Of a stretch of DNA of 64,000 nt, positions 52,600 to 61,031 are shown piece after piece. The DNA is from Pseudomonadota bacterium. GTDB lineage: Bacteria; Bdellovibrionota; Bacteriovoracia; Bacteriovoracales; Bacteriovoracaceae. Location: contig JAIYBW010000002.1 in assembly GCA_027488375.1 (NCBI GenBank), forward strand, positions 62,001-126,000, in the 5' to 3' direction. Below the pieces are notes generated by a model. It was given only the letters and a program-made list of their open reading frames with translations. It was not told the origin of the DNA and searched no databases. Made by a program: the position numbers and the translations under genes. Numbering within the stretch: position 1 is the first letter of the stretch; each line of letters starts with the position of its first letter.

Positions 52600-53082
52600 T
52601 TAATCACCTAGGACATGAGAGCGTGCAACATCAACGATAAATCGCCCAAGAAGTACATTTCGCCCAATAAGAAATTTATATTCCATTTTAGTTCTGTCAT
52701 TAAGATTGATGAGAACTTCTTTTTCGATACCACCGATTTTTAACTTTTCTTTTATCACATAACGTCGAGAGACAACTCCGGCGGTGTTTGAAACTTTCTG
52801 AGTTGTTCCCACTTTTCTGACAAGCTCAACAACTTTCCCATCTGAATCGACCGTTTGAAATTTAACAAAGAGCTCACCCCTTTGTTCAACTTCTTCAATA
52901 TTCACAGCATGCAGGGAAGTGGTTTTTGCACCAGTATCTATCCTGGCCTTAAGTTTAATTTTAATATCTGGCAAACCAATCCACTCGACTCTTCCAATGA
53001 GAACTTTCTCCTTCAGAAGTTGGGCATTAACAAAGGGACTCCAAAAAGTAAGGAGTCCGAGAATAAGAACCAAGAGCTTCAC
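52600..53082 (-). CDS. Retropepsin-like aspartic protease-fold protein (RloA-type)
   Basis: A 160-residue exported protein (signal peptide 1-20) with the DTG motif of retropepsin-like aspartic proteases (ARIDTGAKTTSLHA) and the closing strand FLIGRNVLLGRFIVDV. The family was earlier called ATP-dependent zinc protease/RimB-like. It is first in the operon with the transglutaminase-7TM and ATP-grasp genes. The Asp of DTGA is the catalytic candidate. Expected in the periplasm. Confidence 0.87.
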   Translation of the reverse strand: MKLLVLILGLLTFWSPFVNAQLLKEKVLIGRVEWIGLPDIKIKLKARIDTGAKTTSLHAVNIEEVEQRGELFVKFQTVDSDGKVVELVRKVGTTQKVSNTAGVVSRRYVIKEKLKIGGIEKEVLINLNDRTKMEYKFLIGRNVLLGRFIVDVARSHVLGD

Positions 53083-53255
53083 TCTAAACCTTTTAGTAAG
53101 GGGTAATGTGAGCCCATTTTAAATCAAGCTAATCACCCTCGGCAACAGGGATTACGCGTGTAACCTACTAATTTCATTGTTTTTTAATAAAAGACCCCTT
53201 ATGGGGATTTGAAGAGTGCCGATAAGACTCAAAGTCTTCAACTTGAGGGTAATTT

Positions 53256-53420
53256 ATGAATGAAAAATTCACTGGTTTCTGTGTTGGCGGTTTTTTTGTT
53301 TGCTTCTTCACTTTTATGGCGTTTCATTATGCCTATATGAAGACCCCTTCCCTAGATCGCTCTATTGCCAGTTACAAAACAATTCCACACCCTATGTATG
53401 ACGCGAGTTGGAAATACTAA
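53256..53420 (+). CDS. Small membrane-anchored protein, 54 residues
   Basis: ATG 53256 has a GAGGG ribosome-binding site and the frame gives 54 residues: a hydrophobic, Gly/Phe-rich helix (residues 7-24, CVGGFFVCFFTFMAF), then a short hydrophilic tail (SLDRSIASYK, HPMYDASWKY). It ends by overlapping the stop of the convergent aldehyde dehydrogenase gene by four bases, as real genes in this window do. No homologue known to me. Confidence 0.55.
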   Translation: MNEKFTGFCVGGFFVCFFTFMAFHYAYMKTPSLDRSIASYKTIPHPMYDASWKY

Positions 53421-54787
53421 CGGAGAAAGAGCTTAATCCAGTTCAGTTTTTTTTCATTATAGGGTGGATACCTTAAGGGAAGATCCACCACAGAGCTTTG
53501 ATGGTAGATTGATTTATAGTGAGAGAAAGTATCAAAACTTTTTTGTCCGTGATAACTGCCTATCCCGGATGTCCCTACTCCCCCAAATGGTAAATTTGGA
53601 TTTGCTAGATGGACGACAGTGTCGTTGATACATCCTCCTCCAAAGGGGATTTGAGAAATAATGGACTGTTGTTTCGCTGTATTTTCACTAAAAAGATAAA
53701 AGGCCAGTGGCTTGGGATATTTTAAAATATTTTTAAGAGCTTCTTCCAATTTGGTGTAAGTCAAAATGGGTAAGAGCGGGCCAAAGATTTCATCTTCCAT
53801 AATTTTATCTGACCATTGAACATCCCTCAGGACAGTTGGAGAAATAAAATTTTCATCTCGATTTAAATCCCCTCCAATCGCAACATGAAGTTCGTTCAAC
53901 AAATCACTCAGACGATCAAAATGGCGATGATTAATGATTCGAGAATAATCTGCACAATCTTTTGTGTCCTCTGTATAAAAGAGATTCAAATAATATTTCA
54001 TTCTCTGGATGAGTTCTTCTTGTAAATGCTCCGGAACGAGAACAAAATCTGGGGCTACACATGTTTGCCCTGCATTTAAAAATTTGCCCCACACAATTCT
54101 TTTAGCAGCTAAATCAATATTAGCACTTTCCTCAATCAAGCAAGGACTTTTTCCACCTAACTCTAGTGTCACTGGTGTTAAATATTCAGCCGCAGATTTC
54201 ATAATAATTTTTCCGACGGCGGTGCTACCCGTAAAAAAGATGTAATCAAATTTCTGCTTAAGCAGGGTTTGTGTCTCGGCTAGCCCTCCCTCTACGACGC
54301 AAACCTCTGAATCTGAAAACACAGATGAGATGAGCTCATTAATCAATTTAGCCGTATGGGGAGCAAACTCAGAAGGCTTCAGAACAACTTTATTTCCTGA
54401 AGCAATAGCGCCAATAAAGGGAGATAGACATAATTGAAAAGGATAATTCCAAGGAGAAATAATTAACACTACACCATAGGGTTCAGCGTGAATAAAACTC
54501 TTACCAGGGAAAAGAGCAATTGGCGTTTTTACTTTTTTAACCGATGCCCAATACTCAAGATGTTTTAAGGTATAGGAAATTTCTTCCAGAATAAATCCTA
54601 TCTCCGTTGTATAAGTTTCAAACTCAGACTTCCCTAAATCAAGCTTAAGTGCTTTGTTAATCTCTGACTGTGAAGATTGAATTTTTATTTTAAGTGATTC
54701 TAGTTTTTGCTTTCTTTGCTTAATAGATAAGCAACCCTGCGTTTGAAGAGATTTTCTAAATTCATCAGCGATATTTTCTAAGATCAT
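53417..54787 (-). CDS. Aldehyde dehydrogenase, class 3 type
   Basis: A 456-residue NAD(P)-dependent aldehyde dehydrogenase. Catalytic Cys243 in NAGQTCVAPDF and Glu209 in TLELGGKSP, with the FFTGSTAVGKI cofactor loop and ISPWNYPFQL. The shorter length and QTCVAPD context match the ALDH3 / coniferyl-type class. ATG 54787 has GAGG eight bases away and lies one base after the stop of the peptide-binding gene, so it is the last gene of that operon and may oxidise the aldehyde made by the DAO oxidase. Confidence 0.88.
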   Translation of the reverse strand: MILENIADEFRKSLQTQGCLSIKQRKQKLESLKIKIQSSQSEINKALKLDLGKSEFETYTTEIGFILEEISYTLKHLEYWASVKKVKTPIALFPGKSFIHAEPYGVVLIISPWNYPFQLCLSPFIGAIASGNKVVLKPSEFAPHTAKLINELISSVFSDSEVCVVEGGLAETQTLLKQKFDYIFFTGSTAVGKIIMKSAAEYLTPVTLELGGKSPCLIEESANIDLAAKRIVWGKFLNAGQTCVAPDFVLVPEHLQEELIQRMKYYLNLFYTEDTKDCADYSRIINHRHFDRLSDLLNELHVAIGGDLNRDENFISPTVLRDVQWSDKIMEDEIFGPLLPILTYTKLEEALKNILKYPKPLAFYLFSENTAKQQSIISQIPFGGGCINDTVVHLANPNLPFGGVGTSGIGSYHGQKSFDTFSHYKSIYHQSSVVDLPLRYPPYNEKKLNWIKLFLR

Positions 54788-54788
54788 T

Positions 54789-56531
54789 CTATTCCTCAAC
54801 CTTAAGATATTTAACATAGTTTCTAATAATCGACGACTTCCTAAAATTCTTTATTTCTGGATACTGTAGGACAAAGGAACTTTCATACATCATAGGGATC
54901 CAGCAAAGATCATTTAAAACCTGTTTTTCAATCTCCTGATAAATTGAAAAACGACGATCTAGATTATTTGTTTTTTTTAATTGAAGGTATAAATCATCGA
55001 CTAAATGGTTAGAGTAGCCAGATTTATTTACACCAGGGAAGTTTTTTGAAACTAAAAGTTGAATTATATTTTCACCATCCGGATAATCGAAAAGCCAATT
55101 ATCTGTAAAAAACATCAACTCCCCAGCACGGCCTTTTTTTATAAAATCAGTGAAATTTAAAATTTCAATTTTTATTTTTAATCCTATCGCTTCTAATTCT
55201 TTTTTTATAAATTCAGCTTCTTTTAAATGGATCGCCTGATTGCCTCGAGTTGAATATGTAATTTCAGGAATGCTCTCAATAGAAGAAAAACCTGTTTTAC
55301 GAAGATAGTCTTTAGCTATTTCAGGATTATAGTTTAACAGAAATTCTTTCGCTGGCTGGTAGCCGGTAATGCCAGGAACAAGGATCGAATTTGATCTTAA
55401 ATTCGTATTTTGTGACAATAACTCAATATAGCGTTCATAATTTATAGCGTACGCGATTGCCTTTCTTAAATTTAGATTCTTTCCAATAAGTGGATGCCGC
55501 ATATTAAAGGCAAGCCATCGATTGGCAAGAATAGGAAAATGCTTAAGGATAATATTTCGTGAGGCAAACTCTTCATTTAATTTACCGGATGAATCATAGA
55601 GTTTTGGAATGAAGGTTTTAGGCACAGAAATTAAATCAATCTTTCTTTCATTAAAAAGATCCCATCTCTCTTGCTCCTGGGATGTGACATGGAAGCGAAC
55701 CTGATCAGTAAAAGGAATTCTTTGCTTTGAAGAATCAAGTAGCTTTTCCATATTGGCATAACGATCACCTGCCGTCGGATAATAATCTTTTCGATAATTT
55801 TTAAATTTAAAAAGATCAAAGTAATTATTCTTAAAACTACTGAGCCAATAAGGGCCTGTTCCAATCAAAACATGATCAAGATTATTTTTTTCATATTCAA
55901 CAAGCTCCCAGGGAATGGGCACAACAAAATTAAGAGCAAGATAATAGATAATGTTGGGCTCAGCTCTCGTCAATGAAAGCTGGAGTGAATGATCATCGAG
56001 AGCCTTAACTCCCTCTAAATCAACATCAGGAATCTTCTCCCATCTTTCTCCAACTTCATCTCCAAAACGCTCAAAACCTTTAATTAAACCTGAAAATAAA
56101 CTTTTACCTGGACTCTTTAATTTTTCAAAAGCAAGCCGCTTAAACTGAATGACAAAATCCTCTGCTTTTAAAAAACGAGGTTTTCCACCAAAGGCAGGAT
56201 GAGGATGGAACATAATATCTGATTTTATTTTGATGACCAGGTTTTTACTATTTTCAGAGAATCGAGGTAATTCTTCTGCTAGCAACGGCTGAATCTCATA
56301 GGGTCGTTTCAAATAGTGATACTGATATAATGGCTCTAAAACCTGGGCCGAAACAAGAAGTGAATCATCACTGTAAGCTTTCGCAGGATCTAAACTATCA
56401 AAACTATTATCAAGGGCAAGATTAATGACGGATGGTTGTGTTTTTGAAACAAAATATTTATTTTTCAAAAAAATAGAAAAAAAAGTGATTATTAAAACAG
56501 CTCCACATAAGCTGAGAACTTTCTTTTTCAT
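54789..56531 (-). CDS. Peptide/nickel ABC-type solute-binding protein (SBP_bac_5)
   Basis: A 580-residue extracytoplasmic protein with an N-terminal helix (6-24) that is either an anchor or an uncleaved signal; no lipobox. Family hallmarks are NSFDSLDPAKAYSDDS, PLYQYHYLKRPYEIQPLLAEE, ALDDHSLQLSL, RKAIAYAINYERYIE, and SNHLVDDLYLQ. Usual ligand: oligopeptides. No permease or ATPase lies beside it. It is coupled to the upstream oxidase gene by an ATGA overlap and followed after one base by the aldehyde dehydrogenase gene. Confidence 0.87.
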   Translation of the reverse strand: MKKKVLSLCGAVLIITFFSIFLKNKYFVSKTQPSVINLALDNSFDSLDPAKAYSDDSLLVSAQVLEPLYQYHYLKRPYEIQPLLAEELPRFSENSKNLVIKIKSDIMFHPHPAFGGKPRFLKAEDFVIQFKRLAFEKLKSPGKSLFSGLIKGFERFGDEVGERWEKIPDVDLEGVKALDDHSLQLSLTRAEPNIIYYLALNFVVPIPWELVEYEKNNLDHVLIGTGPYWLSSFKNNYFDLFKFKNYRKDYYPTAGDRYANMEKLLDSSKQRIPFTDQVRFHVTSQEQERWDLFNERKIDLISVPKTFIPKLYDSSGKLNEEFASRNIILKHFPILANRWLAFNMRHPLIGKNLNLRKAIAYAINYERYIELLSQNTNLRSNSILVPGITGYQPAKEFLLNYNPEIAKDYLRKTGFSSIESIPEITYSTRGNQAIHLKEAEFIKKELEAIGLKIKIEILNFTDFIKKGRAGELMFFTDNWLFDYPDGENIIQLLVSKNFPGVNKSGYSNHLVDDLYLQLKKTNNLDRRFSIYQEIEKQVLNDLCWIPMMYESSFVLQYPEIKNFRKSSIIRNYVKYLKVEE

Positions 56532-57694
56532 AGAGTTATCTTTACATCCTTAAATTGATCAAAAAAAGAATGCGTTTTCTTACCAATCACTAATTCAGCC
56601 ATTTCCATTGCCGATTTAAATCCAAAACCCATCCCATGGCCACTAAAGCCCCCAATAGCAAATGTTTCTAATGGTGAATTGATTTTTGTTAAGATGGGCA
56701 ATTCATGTTCAGTAAATCCCATGATACCCGACCATCGATGCAAGACTTTATAGCGAACCTTGAGTTGATCTCTTAAATAAGCTTCAAGACCAGATTGGAT
56801 AATGGGTGAAAGTTTTTCAAAATCTCCCTCCTCAGCTTTTTCATCTAGCATTCTCTTTCCACCAATAAGTAAGGTCTTTTCGCTATCTTTGCGCCAATAA
56901 ACCCGCTCTGGGGAATCGTAATGGAGAGAATTCGAATTTATTTCATCCTCTAATTCAACGGCGAGCATTTGAGCACGACAGGGTTTAATCCATTTTTTAA
57001 ACTCTGAATTAAATTGAGGAAAATATCCATTTAAAGCGAGAACAACTTGCTTACATTTTATTGAATTATATTCTGTTGAAACTCCATGTGGAGTTAATTC
57101 AAATGCAGATAAATTTTCAATGATCTGAACTTTACGGGCCTCTAGGCTCATTCTTAAACTTTTAAGGACCTGGATGGGATTTACACGAAATTCATTCTCA
57201 TTTTCGTAAGCCCCAAAGAATGAATTTTGGAGAGATGTTGGGAGCTCATTTGAGCTTTTCCAATTAAAGCCAAATGACTCTGGATTAAAAGTCCCATTTC
57301 CCCAATCTTGCTTTTGTGCATCTGATTGAAAAAGTGTGAGCGACGTGGTCTTCTCAAACTTGATTTCAGGCGATGATTTTAATATTTTTTGATGAGCTAG
57401 GAGGACTGACTCTTCACCAAATTCATAAAGCAGGCGGGCCTTTTCAGATCCCCAATGATCAGTAAGGGTTTTATAAAATGTGGCACTTCCTTTTGTGAGG
57501 AATCCAGCATTCCTGCCACTAGCGCCGGCCCCGAGGTGAGACCTTTCTAGAACAACAATCTTTAAGCTAGGTTGTAATTCAGAAATCCAATAAGCAGTCG
57601 AAAGTCCAACATACCCTCCACCTACAATAACAACATCAGTGTCTATATCTGGATTCTTAAATTGATGAGATCTCAACCAATGAGACGTTGTCAT
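56528..57694 (-). CDS. FAD-dependent amino-acid/amine oxidoreductase (DAO family, PuuB-like)
   Basis: A 388-residue flavoprotein. The dinucleotide-binding site is VVIVGGGYVGLSTAYW near residue 20, then LERSHLGAGASGRNAGF typical of DAO/GlnPut oxidase enzymes, and a closing AIGGFSGHGMGFGFKSA motif. Oxidising gamma-glutamylputrescine or an amino acid is the likely reaction; an aldehyde made here could be taken up by the ALDH two genes downstream. ATG 57694 has AAGGTAG upstream. Confidence 0.85.
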   Translation of the reverse strand: MTTSHWLRSHQFKNPDIDTDVVIVGGGYVGLSTAYWISELQPSLKIVVLERSHLGAGASGRNAGFLTKGSATFYKTLTDHWGSEKARLLYEFGEESVLLAHQKILKSSPEIKFEKTTSLTLFQSDAQKQDWGNGTFNPESFGFNWKSSNELPTSLQNSFFGAYENENEFRVNPIQVLKSLRMSLEARKVQIIENLSAFELTPHGVSTEYNSIKCKQVVLALNGYFPQFNSEFKKWIKPCRAQMLAVELEDEINSNSLHYDSPERVYWRKDSEKTLLIGGKRMLDEKAEEGDFEKLSPIIQSGLEAYLRDQLKVRYKVLHRWSGIMGFTEHELPILTKINSPLETFAIGGFSGHGMGFGFKSAMEMAELVIGKKTHSFFDQFKDVKITL

Positions 57695-57774
57695 GGCCAC
57701 TACCTTAAAAAGTTTAAGAATAGAATAGCCCATATTTCGTCAATGTGACGATAGAAACTTATGATTAGATTGAT

Positions 57775-58017
57775 TTAAGATGCTTTCTTATGACCTTTCA
57801 ACTCAGGATAAAAATCTTCTTCATATTCACTCTTATATTTTAAAAAGAGTTGATAATTTGAATACTCAATCTCTGACATCATGCCAATTTGCTCATCAAG
57901 AGATCGCTTAAAGCACATCTCAATGAAATTCAGCTGGAAAGGATCCAGGACGCTAAAAAAGTCCTCTGTAAGAGGTACTGTTTTTAAAAGATCTTTTAAG
58001 CCTTTTGCATGGTACAT
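57775..58017 (-). CDS. Small unknown acidic protein
   Basis: A soluble 80-residue protein, mostly helical by composition, with charged segments (SEYEEDFYPELKGHKK). ATG 58017 has a GGGAG site; a TTG at 58056 is less likely. No signal or membrane segment. No family recognised. It lies 80 bases upstream of the DAO oxidase operon on the same strand and could be its first gene. Confidence 0.6.
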   Translation of the reverse strand: MYHAKGLKDLLKTVPLTEDFFSVLDPFQLNFIEMCFKRSLDEQIGMMSEIEYSNYQLFLKYKSEYEEDFYPELKGHKKAS

Positions 58018-58157
58018 GAGATCTGACTCCCTGAAGCTCGTATTCCTTATCGGCAAAACTACAACAACGATGAGAGAAGTTTGAAATTTTCTTTCCTAAT
58101 ATGATTTCAGGAGTTTAAAATTAATAACCGACTAAGAAACTTTCTGGGGAAATATTC

Positions 58158-58910
58158 TTGAGCTATCAAGTCTTCTTTATACTAAATTTTCTCATCTGCA
58201 TTATGGTGATGAAGTTAATAAATTGCACACTGCACTCACAAGAAAAGATTCAAAAGAATTTAACTTTTATTTTTGCCTCGCCTCTTTTGTCTTTAAGAAG
58301 CTTCAAAAAGAATGAACAGTGGCCTTTCCCCATTTCTTTTATTTTCTTCAAATTTGTTTTGACCCTCTTTTTCCTCTATCTCCTTCTCTTGATGGGTCAT
58401 CTTTTAAAAAATCCTCTTGAATGGTTTGAGATTATTTTACTTTCCCCGCTTATTTATTTTCTTACTGAATCTTTAGGCTTAGCGGGTCAACTTATTTTTT
58501 CGCCGTGGGCCCCTCCCCATCCTATCCATAGGCATCCTCTTCTATCGAGATCACTTGGTGACTTCTGGGGTAAAAGATGGAATTTATGGGTGCAAGACTG
58601 GCTAAGAGATACTTCTCATCGATATCGAAGATTTTTAAAAAGAAAAATATTTATAAGCTTTCTTTTCTCAGGCTTGTTTCATGAAATCATGGTGAATCTT
58701 CCCTATTTTCTTTTTTATCATGAATCTTATTTTGGTAATATGACTTCTTATTTCATGATTCAGGCCATAGGATTATGGGTAGAGAAAAAAAATTTAACCA
58801 AAACATCTTTTCTTTTAAAAAGAGTTTATCTATGGATTTTTATTTTACTTCCCTCCCCCTTATTTTTAGCAAAACCCTTAATTGCATTTTTTGGACTAAC
58901 GAATGAATGA
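58158..58910 (+). CDS. Wax synthase / MBOAT-like membrane protein
   Basis: A 250-residue protein with about six helices. The block SRSLGDFWGKRWNLWVQDWLRD followed by FSGLFHEIMVNLP matches the wax-synthase domain of the MBOAT superfamily (FWGRRW and the conserved active-site His in FHE). Such enzymes esterify fatty alcohols, sterols or glycerol; this one is shorter than plant enzymes but similar to bacterial ones. TTG start at 58158 has GGGGA seven bases upstream. It overlaps the next gene by eight bases. Confidence 0.72.
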   Translation: MSYQVFFILNFLICIMVMKLINCTLHSQEKIQKNLTFIFASPLLSLRSFKKNEQWPFPISFIFFKFVLTLFFLYLLLLMGHLLKNPLEWFEIILLSPLIYFLTESLGLAGQLIFSPWAPPHPIHRHPLLSRSLGDFWGKRWNLWVQDWLRDTSHRYRRFLKRKIFISFLFSGLFHEIMVNLPYFLFYHESYFGNMTSYFMIQAIGLWVEKKNLTKTSFLLKRVYLWIFILLPSPLFLAKPLIAFFGLTNE

Positions 58911-59238
58911 TCTATGGATGAATTTTGCATTAGAAATCGCACTTTTTTCAATTTTGGGTATTGGTTATTACTTCTACCAAAAAAGAAAGATTATTCATTT
59001 TGAGGAGAATAAAAATCCTATCATCATTAATTATATTTTAGAAATTTGCTTAGCTGAAAAGACTGAATCAAAAGAAAAAGAGCTAGATGATCTCATCATT
59101 GAACTGGATGATTATTTAACTCAGAAAAAGCCAACCCCACCAATTAAAAAATTAAGAGATTTTTCAGAATCTGCCTTTTGCTCTCCACGTCTCAAGGAAG
59201 TTATTCAATCGAGTCTTAAAGAAATAGAGAATGAATAA
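58903..59238 (+). CDS. Small single-pass membrane protein upstream of greB
   Basis: A 111-residue protein with an N-terminal helix (residues 5-25, MNFALEIALFSILGIGYYFY) followed by a charged, Glu/Lys-rich cytoplasmic part that looks helical or coiled-coil (AEKTESKEKELDDLIIELDD). Function unknown. Overlaps the wax-synthase-like gene by eight bases and greB by one base (TAATG), so all three are co-translated. Confidence 0.65.
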   Translation: MNDLWMNFALEIALFSILGIGYYFYQKRKIIHFEENKNPIIINYILEICLAEKTESKEKELDDLIIELDDYLTQKKPTPPIKKLRDFSESAFCSPRLKEVIQSSLKEIENE

Positions 59239-59717
59239 TGGACAAGAAAAATTATATAACTCCTGATGGGCATAAAAGATTAGTTGATGAATTAGAACAA
59301 CTCATGCGCAAAGAACGGCCAGAGGTGACTGCTCTCATTCAATGGGCTGCAAGCAATGGTGATAGATCGGAAAATGCAGACTATCTTTATGGAAAAAAAA
59401 GACTTCGCGAAATCGATAGAAGACTTCGCTTCTTAACATCTCGACTTGATATGGCGCAGATTGTTGACCCAGAAAAAATTCAAAGTTCAAAAGTCCAATT
59501 TGGTGCAACTGTTGAAGTGGTTGATGAAGATGGGACAGTCAAAGTCTTTTCCATAGTTGGAGTTGATGAAGTTAACACGGCAAAAGGGCATATTAGCTGG
59601 CAATCACCTATTGGGAAAAGTCTTATTGGAAAGACGGAGGGTGATGAAGTACTTGTCAAAGTTCCAACTGGCGAGTTAACGTTTGAAATAAGAAGAATTA
59701 AATATCAAAAGATCTAA
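59238..59717 (+). CDS. greB: Transcription elongation factor GreB
   Basis: Rescues backtracked RNA polymerase by promoting cleavage of the RNA 3' end in the secondary channel. The 159-residue protein has the N-terminal coiled-coil with the acidic tip GDRSENADYLYGKKRLREIDRRLRFL, where the KKRLREIDRR pattern marks GreB over GreA, and the FKBP-like C-terminal domain (SWQSPIGKSLIGKTEGDEV). Start shares a base with the stop of the gene before it. Confidence 0.93.
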   Translation: MDKKNYITPDGHKRLVDELEQLMRKERPEVTALIQWAASNGDRSENADYLYGKKRLREIDRRLRFLTSRLDMAQIVDPEKIQSSKVQFGATVEVVDEDGTVKVFSIVGVDEVNTAKGHISWQSPIGKSLIGKTEGDEVLVKVPTGELTFEIRRIKYQKI

Positions 59718-59727
59718 CGAGGTTATT

Positions 59728-60129
59728 ATGAAATTGATGACTATCTTAATTGTGCTCATGTTTTCTTTTTTATCTCACGCTAATTGGAGTGAAGTAGAGT
59801 GTAGCCAAATTATCCCTGAGTGGAATAACCAAACTTTAGATATTGTGATTGAGGCACCTGTTTCTCCGAATCAACGGTTTAAAGATATGTGGGTCACTCT
59901 AACCGGTCTTAATGGAACTTACCGTCAGGCCAGATACACAATTACAAATTCTCGCTTTCAAGATTTTAATCGGATCCATTACCAAGGTGGTAGAGTTCGC
60001 TTGGTAGTAGATCTATGGCCAGATCAAGTTCCACGTTGGGGTCGCATTTACCGCAGTAGCTTCCATAACCCTGACCTAGGACCTCAAGCGTTTATTAACA
60101 TCGATTGTCGTTTTCCAAACGCTCAGTAA
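59728..60129 (+). CDS. Small secreted beta-rich protein
   Basis: A 133-residue exported protein with a signal peptide ending SHA (about residue 18). Two cysteines (about 25 and 127) could form one disulfide. It is rich in Trp, Asn and Arg and looks all-beta. No family recognised. ATG follows an ACGAGG site ten bases after greB, but secreted content suggests a different function. Followed by a perfect hairpin at 60141. Confidence 0.72.
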   Translation: MKLMTILIVLMFSFLSHANWSEVECSQIIPEWNNQTLDIVIEAPVSPNQRFKDMWVTLTGLNGTYRQARYTITNSRFQDFNRIHYQGGRVRLVVDLWPDQVPRWGRIYRSSFHNPDLGPQAFINIDCRFPNAQ

Positions 60130-60140
60130 GTATCTGAAAT

Positions 60141-60166
60141 GCCATGCCTTGATCTGAAGGCATGGC
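60141..60166 (+). repeat. Perfect inverted repeat, possible terminator or repeat family
   Basis: GCCATGCCTT (60141-60150) and AAGGCATGGC (60157-60166) form a perfect ten-base stem with a six-base loop, right after the secreted-protein gene. There is no T-run directly after it, though ATTTTT follows about 12 bases on. It resembles the inverted repeat at 60996-61031 (shared CATGCC core). Confidence 0.6.
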
Positions 60167-60246
60167 CTCTAGAGGCACAATTTTTCCCAGAGTACATTGA
60201 CAATAAACGAGATTAGAATAGAACTTCAACTAGCAAAGGAAGTGCT

Positions 60247-60984
60247 ATGTCTTTTTTTAAAATAATTTTACCCCTCGCCCTCTCAACCAATATGGCACTT
60301 GCCGCTGATACAACTAAAAATGTCATTAACGGCGTCGCTGTTGAAAGCATAAAAAAAAATGATGCGAGAACTTATGTAGGAACTATTTCCAAGGATTTTT
60401 CGACATCAATTGGAAATGTCGTTAAAAGTGTCGTTAATTTTAACGAGAAATGTAACAACTCACTTAAGGATCGTAGAGAATTTACGGATAAAAAAGCAAA
60501 TTGCAAATATCACAATGAAAGTCTCGTTGAAACTATCACTATTAAAAACATAAATAAGACTGGATGGACAAAAGAAACTAACGAGATTGAACGTTATCTT
60601 CTGGCCCGCCATATTTATAATCGTGGAAAATTCCATCATTACGAACTTATTCGTGTGTATGAAAAAATGAACTCAAAGAATCAAAAAACAATCATCATTA
60701 CTCAGACGATGCTGGATGACAAAGAAGTGAAAAAATATACCAATCCAAAATTTGATAAGGATTCAGCTTTTGATCAGGTAACATCTACATTCACCATCAC
60801 TGAAGTCTCGCCTAATCAGACTAATCTTAACTACCAGTATAAGGCGATCACTGACCACTGGATGCTTAATAAAGAAGTTTCAGTTCCCCAAGTTTTTGCT
60901 TCAATGAGCAAAGGAATCAATGACTTAATTAAAGCTATGGATCAGGAATCTCGTACTCCAATGAGAGACGTTGCTGCCAACTGA
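60247..60984 (+). CDS. Secreted unknown protein, 245 residues
   Basis: Signal peptide (1-19, ALA cleavage) and a mature protein of about 225 residues with four charged beta-alpha stretches. The pattern of long curved strands and a final amphipathic helix (VPQVFASMSKGINDLIKAM) hints at a START/SRPBCC or lipid-binding fold, but that is only a suggestion. No motif. ATG has AAAGGAAGTG upstream. Flanked by two similar inverted repeats. Confidence 0.72.
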   Translation: MSFFKIILPLALSTNMALAADTTKNVINGVAVESIKKNDARTYVGTISKDFSTSIGNVVKSVVNFNEKCNNSLKDRREFTDKKANCKYHNESLVETITIKNINKTGWTKETNEIERYLLARHIYNRGKFHHYELIRVYEKMNSKNQKTIIITQTMLDDKEVKKYTNPKFDKDSAFDQVTSTFTITEVSPNQTNLNYQYKAITDHWMLNKEVSVPQVFASMSKGINDLIKAMDQESRTPMRDVAAN

Positions 60985-60995
60985 TCTGTAGATGA

Positions 60996-61031
60996 CGCAT
61001 GCCCTTTGTTATGATACTCACAGGGCATGCG
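60996..61031 (+). repeat. Perfect inverted repeat covering the radical SAM start codon
   Basis: CGCATGCCCT (60996-61005) pairs perfectly with AGGGCATGCG (61022-61031) across a 16-base loop. The right arm contains the start codon (61027) and the AGGG that is the only ribosome-binding-like site. It might be a terminator for the upstream gene, a translation-control hairpin, or both. Similar core to the repeat at 60141. Confidence 0.55.
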
